A DNA stretch of 6,416 bases. Source: Chloroflexi bacterium UBA2235 (GTDB lineage Bacteria > Chloroflexota > UBA11872 > UBA12225). Position 1 is the stretch's first letter, and every line of letters begins with the position of its first letter. This document shows, piece by piece, positions 1-4,723 of the stretch. A program made the position numbers and the translations under genes. Location: the NCBI GenBank assembly GCA_002347925.1, contig DDYL01000166.1, positions 5,169 to 11,584 on the forward strand. Reading direction: 5' to 3'. Below the pieces are notes generated by a model. It worked only from the letters and a program-made list of their open reading frames with translations, was not told where the DNA came from and made no database searches.

Positions 1-149
1 ACTTCGTGGGGTTCGAAGTTCTTGGTGCGCAGGGCCCGGTACACGGCGTTCAGGACGCCGAAGTCGCCGCACCCTGGGCACCACGTGGGCTTCTCATCGC
101 TCTTGTAGTCGTCCAACTGGTGCTCGCGCACCGGAGTGTCAACAGTCAT
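1..149 (-). CDS. korB: 2-oxoacid:ferredoxin oxidoreductase beta subunit, N-terminal part (runs off the window)
   Basis: Only the first 49 codons are present; the gene continues past position 1. The beta subunit binds thiamine diphosphate and, with KorA, oxidatively decarboxylates a 2-oxoacid (2-oxoglutarate in the best-known members) to acyl-CoA, passing electrons to ferredoxin in the cytoplasm. The visible peptide starts MTVDTPVREHQLDDYKSDEK and then has PTWCPGCGDFGVLNAVYRAL. The WCPGCGDFG block (Cys24, Cys27) is the hallmark N-terminal motif of KorB-type subunits and supplies cysteines for the [4Fe-4S] cluster. The ATG has an AGGAG ribosome-binding site 10 nt upstream and lies 26 nt after the korA stop, so the two are surely co-transcribed. 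The exact 2-oxoacid substrate cannot be told from this fragment. Confidence 0.93.
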   Translation of the reverse strand, partial: MTVDTPVREHQLDDYKSDEKPTWCPGCGDFGVLNAVYRALRTKNFEPHE

Positions 150-159
150 TGTGGAAGTT

Positions 160-164
160 CTCCT
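160..164 (-). promoter_or_regulatory. korB ribosome-binding site
   Basis: The minus strand reads AGGAG here, with 10 nt to the korB ATG at 149. It is the clearest Shine-Dalgarno sequence in the window and fixes the korB start. Confidence 0.75.
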
Positions 165-175
165 GGTGGTCGCGG

Positions 176-2089
176 TCAGTTGTGTTCAACGGGTGCGATG
201 AGGTCATCGGGCGTGACCAGTTCATCGAGATTGCCGATGATTGGCTTGAGGACAACGCGTCCCGGACCCTGCTTGCCGGTGGCGACGTCACGGATGACGT
301 CGACCAGATGGCAGACGAGCATCGGGCGTCCGCCGTAGACATTGACGCGGGTCACAGGGGTTGGGAACACACCCTGCACGATATCCGCGAACTGCCCGCG
401 GTAGTTGACCTCGGGAATGATGACATGCTTCTTGCGCATGGCGGCTTCGAGTTGGTGCCGGGGCAGGGGCATGACCATCCGCGGGGCGACGAGGCAGACG
501 TCGATGCCCTCTTCGGCGAGGATGTCAATCGCCTCGATCGCGACACCGGCGGTTGAACCCCAGGTGACGATCGCGATCTCGGCATCCTGGTTTCCGTGCA
601 GGACGGGTGCCGGGGCCTCGAGTTCGGCGTGTTCCATCTTGCGGAACCGCTTCTCGGTCATCTGGGTGTGGGTCCGGGGATCGGGACGATGGCGGCCCTT
701 CTCGTTGTGTTCGAGACCCATGCCGACGTACTGGCCTCCGGGCGTGCCCGGGATGGCGATTGGTGAGACACCGGTTTCGGTGTGGGCGTAGCGCCGGTAG
801 CCCTTTGGCGAGTCGTCGTACGGGGTGGCGCCCTCGACCGGCGGGTGCCAGGTCAGGCGGTTCTCGATGCCGATCCTGTCAAGTTCCGGCTGGTCGATGC
901 TCTCGCTGCGGACGCAGACGACGGTATCGGTCATGAGGATGACTGGGGTCTGGAACTTCTCGGCGAAGTTGAAAGACGCAACCGCCAGGTAGAAGCAATC
1001 CTCGACCGACGTGGCGGCCAGTACCACGCGCGGTACCTCGCCGTGGCCTCCGAAGGCGCACAGGTAGAGGTCACCCTGTTCGTGACGGGTTGGCATGCCG
1101 GTTGATGGCCCGGCGCGCTGGGCGTTGACAATGACGCACGCGGTTTCGGACATGGTGGCAAGGCCGAGGGCCTCGACCATGAGCGAGAGGCCGGGTCCCG
1201 AGGTGGTGGTCATGGACTTCTTGCCGGCGAAACTCGCGCCGATGACCATTCCGATTGCGCCAATCTCATCTTCGGCCTGCACCAGGGTGCCACCGATCTG
1301 TGGCAGGGTTGGCGCAAGGAACTCCATCACGTCGGATGCCGGGGTGATGGGGTAGCCGGCAAAGAAGTTGCATCCGCCGGCAAGTGCGCCGAGGGCGGTG
1401 GCAGTGTTGCCGGCGACGACGATGCGGTTGTGCTGGAGTGGGTTCGGGATGATGTGGAACCGCTCCAAGTCGGCGGAACTGACGTGTTCCTGGACGTACT
1501 TGAGACCAGCCTCGAGGGCCTTGAAGTTGGTCTGGACGACGGCATCGCCCTTGCGTTCCCACAGTTCGCGGATGAGGCCGTAGAGGATCTCGGTGTCTAG
1601 TGAGAAGAGGGCCGCCATGCCACCGAGGGCGACGACGTTCTTCACGATCGGCATCTTGAGTTGCTTGGAAGCAATCTGCTCAAGGGGGAAGGAGAGGAGC
1701 CGGTACCTCTCGGTGTTGCGCGGGGTCACGCTTTCGGGATCGTAGATGAGGAGACCGTTGGGAACGAGTTCCTGGATGTTGACCTCAAAGGCTTCCTGAT
1801 TGAAGCAAAGGAGCACATCCGGTGAATCGCCGCGGGTGAACAGTTGCTTGGCGCTCAGGCGGATCTGGAAGAAACTGACACCGCCCTTGATTTCCGAAGG
1901 AGGTGCGAAGTCGGTAAGAACCTCGAACCCGGCGCGCGCGGCGGCCTGGATCAGCAGTTCACCGGGCTTCTTGATGCCTTCACCGGCCTCGCCGGCGACG
2001 CGGATGACCAACGAAGTACGCACCTCGCTGGGCGGGACTTCGCCGTCGTGCGGTGTCTGTGCAGTGACCGTGCGGTCAGCAACTACCAT
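176..2089 (-). CDS. korA: 2-oxoacid:ferredoxin oxidoreductase, fused gamma/alpha subunit
   Basis: This 637-residue cytoplasmic protein partners KorB in CoA-dependent oxidative decarboxylation of a 2-oxoacid coupled to ferredoxin reduction. Residues about 25-200 form the gamma domain (VAGEAGEGIKKPGELL at 31-46, then SEIKGGVSFFQIRLS). Residues about 222-395 are the alpha-subunit pyrimidine-binding domain, with GYPITPASD (245-253), EDEIGAIGMVIGASFAG (273-289), TTSGPGLSLM (295-304) and QRAGPSTGMPT (324-334). Residues about 503-600 are domain II, with EVNYRGQFADIV (560-571). Gamma-alpha fusion is normal for two-subunit Kor enzymes, and the length is usual. The start at MVVADRTVTA is chosen because a GGAGAGG ribosome-binding site lies 10 nt upstream and the gamma domain begins soon after. 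The frame stays open far upstream, but that part overlaps iclR in another frame and has no family similarity. The start overlaps the iclR stop by 7 nt, suggesting translational coupling. Substrate (2-oxoglutarate, pyruvate or a branched or aromatic oxoacid) is undetermined. Confidence 0.93.
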   Translation of the reverse strand: MVVADRTVTAQTPHDGEVPPSEVRTSLVIRVAGEAGEGIKKPGELLIQAAARAGFEVLTDFAPPSEIKGGVSFFQIRLSAKQLFTRGDSPDVLLCFNQEAFEVNIQELVPNGLLIYDPESVTPRNTERYRLLSFPLEQIASKQLKMPIVKNVVALGGMAALFSLDTEILYGLIRELWERKGDAVVQTNFKALEAGLKYVQEHVSSADLERFHIIPNPLQHNRIVVAGNTATALGALAGGCNFFAGYPITPASDVMEFLAPTLPQIGGTLVQAEDEIGAIGMVIGASFAGKKSMTTTSGPGLSLMVEALGLATMSETACVIVNAQRAGPSTGMPTRHEQGDLYLCAFGGHGEVPRVVLAATSVEDCFYLAVASFNFAEKFQTPVILMTDTVVCVRSESIDQPELDRIGIENRLTWHPPVEGATPYDDSPKGYRRYAHTETGVSPIAIPGTPGGQYVGMGLEHNEKGRHRPDPRTHTQMTEKRFRKMEHAELEAPAPVLHGNQDAEIAIVTWGSTAGVAIEAIDILAEEGIDVCLVAPRMVMPLPRHQLEAAMRKKHVIIPEVNYRGQFADIVQGVFPTPVTRVNVYGGRPMLVCHLVDVIRDVATGKQGPGRVVLKPIIGNLDELVTPDDLIAPVEHN

Positions 2090-3114
2090 CTGCTGCGTTC
2101 CTCTCCAAGATCTCCCTCGAACCGGGCGATGTGTCCGGCCGGTGGCACGTGTGCCCGGCTGGCGCGCGCATCTCGTGGCGCACGTCTTCCGGTGAGGGTC
2201 TGACGATCGTTCCCGGGAGTTCCGGGCCGTTTCGGTGCCTTGTTGACGCCAGTCGTCTCCAACTCTCCAGAACGAAGGACCGGACTGGCGTGTCCCGGAA
2301 CTCCGAACGGTGCCACCGATATCACGGGGATTGTCGGTGCACGATATCCCAAACCCGCCGAAAGGTGGTCGGCCGTGGCACGTACATGGGCCGCGACCTC
2401 GAGCAGACGGTCGGAGTTGAGGCGAAATGAAGGCCCGGATGCGGACACTGTGGCGATGACCTCGCCACGGTAGTCGCGCACGGGTGCCCCGGCTGCCGTC
2501 AGTTCGGGTTCGAACTCCTCGACGGCCAAGGCAACGCCATCCACACGGATGCGCTGGATCTCCCGCCACATGGCGGACGGATCCGTGACGGTGCGAGGCG
2601 TATACGATGCCAGAGGCACGCTGAGCACCCGTTCGATATCGGTGTGGAGGGCGAAGGCGAGCAGTGGCTTGCCGGCTGCTGAACAATGAAGGGGCAGGCG
2701 GCGACCGATCCACCCGAGGTGCTTGACAGGGTTGGGCGAAAGGACCTGATCGATGTTGACCGCGGCGTCCCCGTCACGGACGGCAAGGTTGCACGTCTCG
2801 CCAGTGGCCTGTGCAAGCGTGACCAAGGCACCGCGGGCGACATCGCGAAGTTCGTACTGGTTCAGGGCGCGTCCGGCGAGGGTTGCGAGTTGCAAGCCCA
2901 GTCGGTAACGGCCTGACCGGGGGTCCTGCTGGACGAACCCACCGGCCTCGAGGGTGGCCATGAGGCGGGAAATCGTGCTCTTGTGCAGTCGGAGTCGTCG
3001 CGCAAGTTCGGTGACGCCCAACTCCGGCTCGGCTTCGCCGAAGAGCTTGAGCACGGCTACCGCTCGCTCGACCGATTGGATGCCCCCACTGCGTGGGGTA
3101 GGCACCGCGCTCAT
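2083..3114 (-). CDS. IclR-family transcriptional regulator with an unusual C-terminal tail
   Basis: This is a cytoplasmic DNA-binding regulator of 343 residues. Residues about 11-75 are the winged helix-turn-helix (SVERAVAVLKLFGE, then GVTELARRLRLHKSTISRLMATLEAGGFV, and the wing DPRSGRYRLG). Residues about 85-257 are the IclR effector-binding domain (ETCNLAVRDGDAAVNIDQV, PLHCSAAGKPLLAF, GVALAVEEFEPELTAAGAPVRDYRGEVIATVSASGPSFRL). Such proteins usually end near residue 250-260, at the counterpart of LSAGLGY here. This frame continues another 86 residues, rich in Pro, Arg and Gly, with ATA, AGA and CGA codons and no recognisable domain, until a TAG 7 nt inside korA. The ATG at 3114 is preceded by AAAGGG at a short 4-nt spacing, and the family similarity begins soon after it; the frame upstream crosses the promoter and operator. 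The gene sits immediately before korAB, so it most likely controls that operon and itself. The effector is unknown, perhaps the 2-oxoacid or a related metabolite (inference). Confidence 0.9.
   Translation of the reverse strand: MSAVPTPRSGGIQSVERAVAVLKLFGEAEPELGVTELARRLRLHKSTISRLMATLEAGGFVQQDPRSGRYRLGLQLATLAGRALNQYELRDVARGALVTLAQATGETCNLAVRDGDAAVNIDQVLSPNPVKHLGWIGRRLPLHCSAAGKPLLAFALHTDIERVLSVPLASYTPRTVTDPSAMWREIQRIRVDGVALAVEEFEPELTAAGAPVRDYRGEVIATVSASGPSFRLNSDRLLEVAAHVRATADHLSAGLGYRAPTIPVISVAPFGVPGHASPVLRSGELETTGVNKAPKRPGTPGNDRQTLTGRRAPRDARASRAHVPPAGHIARFEGDLGEERSRW
2100..2106 (-). promoter_or_regulatory. korA ribosome-binding site
   Basis: The minus strand reads GGAGAGG, with 10 nt to the korA ATG at 2089. 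It lies inside the last codons of the iclR frame. It decides the korA start among many in-frame upstream candidates, and it means ribosomes finishing iclR pass directly over the korA initiation site. Confidence 0.6.
2216..2304 (-). repeat. Nested inverted repeat, possible RNA stem-loop upstream of korA
   Basis: Two perfect inverted repeats are nested. The outer arms are 11 bp: ggagttccggg at 2216-2226 and cccggaactcc at 2294-2304. The inner arms are 9 bp: acgccagtc at 2246-2254 and gactggcgt at 2283-2291. The inner loop is 28 nt. In the transcript the two stems are separated by 2 nt on one side and 19 nt on the other, so they could stack as one bulged hairpin of 20 base pairs. It lies 127 nt upstream of the korA start, within the tail read in the iclR frame. 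No T-run follows on the minus strand, so it is not a classical terminator. Possible roles are attenuator, mRNA processing or stability element, or ligand-responsive leader; none is proven. Confidence 0.6.
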
Positions 3115-3118
3115 ACCA

Positions 3119-3124
3119 CCCTTT
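3119..3124 (-). promoter_or_regulatory. iclR ribosome-binding site
   Basis: The minus strand reads AAAGGG with 4 nt before the ATG at 3114. The spacing is short, so the site is probably weak, but it agrees with where IclR-family similarity begins. Confidence 0.45.
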
Positions 3125-3153
3125 TGGCGGTCGCGTACTCCGCGATTACCGCC

Positions 3154-3180
3154 ACAGTGTTGCGACAGACGCAACACTGT
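3154..3180. promoter_or_regulatory. Perfect palindrome, probable IclR-type operator
   Basis: The arms acagtgttgcg (3154-3164) and cgcaacactgt (3170-3180) are exact reverse complements of 11 bp around a 5-bp spacer, acaga. The element lies 40 nt upstream of the iclR ATG, where autoregulatory operators of this family normally sit. It is just downstream of the candidate promoter at 3194-3222, so bound protein would block the early transcribed region. The half-site sequence gcaacact recurs at 3219-3226. Binding by the adjacent IclR protein is an inference from position and symmetry; a role as an mRNA leader hairpin is also possible. Confidence 0.75.
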
Positions 3181-3193
3181 CCCGCCTAGTGAA

Positions 3194-3222
3194 AGTGTAA
3201 CCGGATAGTGAACCTCCGGCAA
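3194..3222 (-). promoter_or_regulatory. Candidate promoter for iclR-korA-korB
   Basis: On the minus strand TTGCCG (3222-3217) is followed after 17 bp by TACACT (3199-3194), each matching the sigma-70-type consensus at 4 of 6 positions. The predicted start is near 3187, giving a leader of about 73 nt whose first bases run into the palindrome. The -35 element overlaps an isolated operator half-site. This is a pattern match only; a start elsewhere in the region cannot be excluded. Confidence 0.4.
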
Positions 3223-3226
3223 CACT
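3219..3226. promoter_or_regulatory. Isolated operator half-site overlapping the -35 region
   Basis: The sequence gcaacact is identical to bases 3171-3178 of the perfect palindrome and lies 48 bp from that copy in the same orientation. Its partner arm is absent. It could be an auxiliary contact for the regulator that binds the full palindrome. Confidence 0.35.
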
Positions 3227-3244
3227 CGGCGACAGGGAATCGGG

Positions 3245-3265
3245 CCAAACAGGCACGGTGTTTGG
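3245..3265. repeat. Perfect 7-bp inverted repeat with 7-nt spacer
   Basis: The arms ccaaaca (3245-3251) and tgtttgg (3259-3265) flank ggcacgg. It lies about 105 nt beyond the stop of the 115-residue gene and about 20 bp upstream of the candidate iclR -35. It could be a terminator stem for the upstream unit (no T-run is present) or a binding site for a second regulator. Confidence 0.35.
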
Positions 3266-3369
3266 GGATTGGTTCGCAAGGCGACCTACCGCCTGGCAAG
3301 GGGAAAGGTCTGGCCCGATGCCGACAGCAGCCAGGCAGGGCGAAGAGGGATGGGTTGGCCGCTTCTGGG
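3266..3369. other. Rest of the intergenic region before the iclR promoter
   Basis: No gene is seen. The only structure is a spaced inverted repeat, gcctggc (3291-3297) with gccaggc (3330-3336), 32 nt apart. It might act as a weak terminator stem downstream of the 115-residue gene. I compared it by eye with common riboswitch and small-RNA cores and found no convincing match. Confidence 0.3.
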
Positions 3370-3717
3370 TCAGTCGAGACCGACCCCGGCAAGCCAGGCG
3401 GTGACGGGCGGATGCAGCGAGGCATCCTGGATCATCGAGACCGCTTCGGCCCCGGTCGTGCCACCGACGGCCCAGTGTGGACCAGATGCGGTGACCGCAT
3501 GCAGGAGTACCCCGGCGCGGCACCGGTAGGCCTCGATGGTGGTGAGGTCGCCGATTGGTCCGGAGGTGCCCACAAGTGCACCGACGAACGTGACAAGATG
3601 CCCCGCCATCGCGCGCACCTCGCTGACCTCATTGAGGACATCGATGATCTCCAGACCTTCCTCTGTCTCCATTGAGACACCCATGTCGATTGTCTGGAGT
3701 TCTGTTGCGCCGGACAT
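3370..3717 (-). CDS. Hypothetical protein, 115 residues
   Basis: I do not recognise this protein. It begins MSGATELQTIDMGVS and is acidic in its first third (METEEGLEIIDVLNEVSEV). A mildly hydrophobic glycine-containing segment follows at about 41-57 (LVTFVGALVGTSGPIG), then a single Cys at 66, and a hydrophobic C-terminal end, VTAWLAGVGLD. There is no signal peptide, metal-binding cluster or DNA-binding motif, and the hydrophobic segment is short and glycine-rich for a membrane span. It is probably a small soluble protein. The ATG has GAAAGGG 6 nt upstream, which is good support; a GTG at 3768 in the same frame lacks such a site. Codon choice fits a real high-GC gene. It starts 64 nt after the map stop in the same direction, so it could share the map transcript. 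Confidence 0.65.
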   Translation of the reverse strand: MSGATELQTIDMGVSMETEEGLEIIDVLNEVSEVRAMAGHLVTFVGALVGTSGPIGDLTTIEAYRCRAGVLLHAVTASGPHWAVGGTTGAEAVSMIQDASLHPPVTAWLAGVGLD

Positions 3718-3723
3718 GCGAGG

Positions 3724-3730
3724 CCCTTTC
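3724..3730 (-). promoter_or_regulatory. Ribosome-binding site of the 115-residue gene
   Basis: The minus strand reads GAAAGGG with 6 nt to the ATG at 3717. It favours this start over the GTG 51 nt further upstream. Confidence 0.55.
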
Positions 3731-3781
3731 GCCGCTGGTGTGGTGGTGTGGGTCCGGGGAAGTCCCACCGGAGGTTGTGTG

Positions 3782-4555
3782 TCAGGGAAGGGTCAGGATG
3801 GACGGCCCATCATCGGTCATCGCAACGGTATGTTCGAAGTGGGCCGCGAGAGACCCGTCGCGCGTCTTGACGGTCCACCCGTCCTTGAGTTCCACGGTAT
3901 CTGCCCGGCCAAGCGTGAACATCGGTTCGATGGCGATGACCAAGCCGGTCACAAGCGGCACGCCCGTTCCGGGAACGCCGACATTGGGAACGCTAGGTTC
4001 CTCGTGCAGTCGCCGGCCCACGCCGTGTCCGCAATAGCGGGTGACGATGCCGTATTTCTGTCCCTTGCCAACGACCTCGACCGCGTGGCAGACATCCCCC
4101 AGGAACCCGCCCGGTTGCATGGCCTTGATGCCGGCCTCGAGGGCCGCGGCGGTGGCGTCCATCAGTTTCTTTGGCTTGCCGGTCGCGCCCCCAACCTGGG
4201 CGGTGAAGGCGGCGTCGCCGATCCATCCATCCAGGGTTGCGCCACAGTCGATCTTGATGACGTCACCGAGACGGAGGACGCGCTTCTTGCTGGGGATGCC
4301 ATGCACGATCTCCTCATTGAGGGAGGTGCAGAGGGTGGCAGGAAAACCGAAGTACCCCTTGAATGTGGGGAGACCACCGGCGTCGCGGATGACCGCTTCG
4401 GCAATCGCATCCAGTTCGAAAGTGCTGATACCCGGCCGAATCGCCTTGCTGACGGCATCGAGGGCCTGACCGCACAGACGTCCGGCGGCGCGCATTGCGT
4501 CGACTTCGCCAGATGACTTGAGGGTGATGTTCCCGCTGATGACTGCTTTTGACAC
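3782..4555 (-). CDS. map: Methionine aminopeptidase, type I
   Basis: This cytoplasmic two-metal peptidase removes the initiator methionine from new proteins when the second residue is small. The 257-residue chain shows all the family's key positions: substrate-binding His85 (EEIVHGIPS), metal ligands Asp103 and Asp114 (KIDCGATLDGWIGDAAFT), His177 (YCGHGVGRRLHEEP), Glu210 (IEPMFT) and Glu241 (HFEHTVAMTD). Length is typical of a catalytic domain without the N-terminal SH3-binding or zinc extension seen in some actinobacterial paralogues. The start is the GTG of VSKAVISGNI, because a TACAAT -10 element ends 7 nt before it, leaving no room for a leader; the frame upstream of it has no family similarity. 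The next recognisable landmark, DAMRAAGR, is at residue 19-26, as expected. The gene is followed after 64 nt by the 115-residue gene. The usual neighbours secY, adk and infA are absent, so this may be a second map copy in the genome. Confidence 0.95.
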   Translation of the reverse strand: MSKAVISGNITLKSSGEVDAMRAAGRLCGQALDAVSKAIRPGISTFELDAIAEAVIRDAGGLPTFKGYFGFPATLCTSLNEEIVHGIPSKKRVLRLGDVIKIDCGATLDGWIGDAAFTAQVGGATGKPKKLMDATAAALEAGIKAMQPGGFLGDVCHAVEVVGKGQKYGIVTRYCGHGVGRRLHEEPSVPNVGVPGTGVPLVTGLVIAIEPMFTLGRADTVELKDGWTVKTRDGSLAAHFEHTVAMTDDGPSILTLP

Positions 4556-4562
4556 TCCACAG

Positions 4563-4568
4563 ATTGTA
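4563..4568 (-). promoter_or_regulatory. -10 element for a leaderless map mRNA
   Basis: The minus strand reads TACAAT, ending 7 nt before the map GTG. Transcription would then begin at or within a base of the start codon, giving a leaderless message. There is no convincing Shine-Dalgarno sequence before the GTG, which agrees. No good -35 hexamer is seen. Leaderless genes are common in high-GC Gram-positive bacteria (established knowledge). Confidence 0.55.
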
Positions 4569-4723
4569 CGCGGGAGGTGTCCGGTTTTTGGGTGTTCGGA
4601 CGGGTAAGTGGGTGGACGAGAGATCAATCAACGGAGGGGTGGGACCGTGGTGTGCTGGTGCCTCACCCCCTTCGCGCTGCGACGGGAAATGGGAGATGCT
4701 TGACCCGACGGCGTGGCGAGGTG
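4569..4723. other. Gap between larA and map
   Basis: No open frame here resembles a gene. The minus strand carries a GGGGTG and CACCCC pair separated by about 24 nt that could form a weak stem after larA, but no T-run follows. I see no convincing terminator or operator. Confidence 0.3.

Noticed and set aside
665..680. A 16-bp exact match, ggtgtgggtccgggga, shared with 3745-3760.
   Set aside because: One copy lies within korA coding sequence and the other in a short gap. There is no further similarity on either side, so it is probably a compositional coincidence.
1402..1410. cagtgttgc, resembling the operator half-site, inside korA.
   Set aside because: It encodes a Gly-Asn-Thr segment of the alpha domain and has no inverted partner, so it is best explained by coding sequence.
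2090..2713. The korA frame stays open for 208 codons upstream of the chosen start, giving a possible 845-residue protein.
   Set aside because: This part overlaps iclR on the same strand in another frame, is Arg/Gly/Ser-rich low-quality peptide with no family similarity, and the ATG at 2089 has its own ribosome-binding site just before the gamma domain.
3208..3369. Possible riboswitch or structured RNA upstream of iclR.
   Set aside because: Compared by eye with SAM, TPP, ZTP, c-di-AMP, fluoride, SRP and RNase P cores, no conserved core was found; only short inverted repeats remain.
3536..4516. A 326-codon plus-strand open frame.
   Set aside because: It is antisense to map and the 115-residue gene, which have family motifs or a good start site. 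Its peptide shows no domain and is a GC-rich mirror frame.
4627..4631. Upstream ATG starts for map that would lengthen it to about 281 residues.
   Set aside because: They lie upstream of the TACAAT -10 element, and the added residues do not resemble the family.
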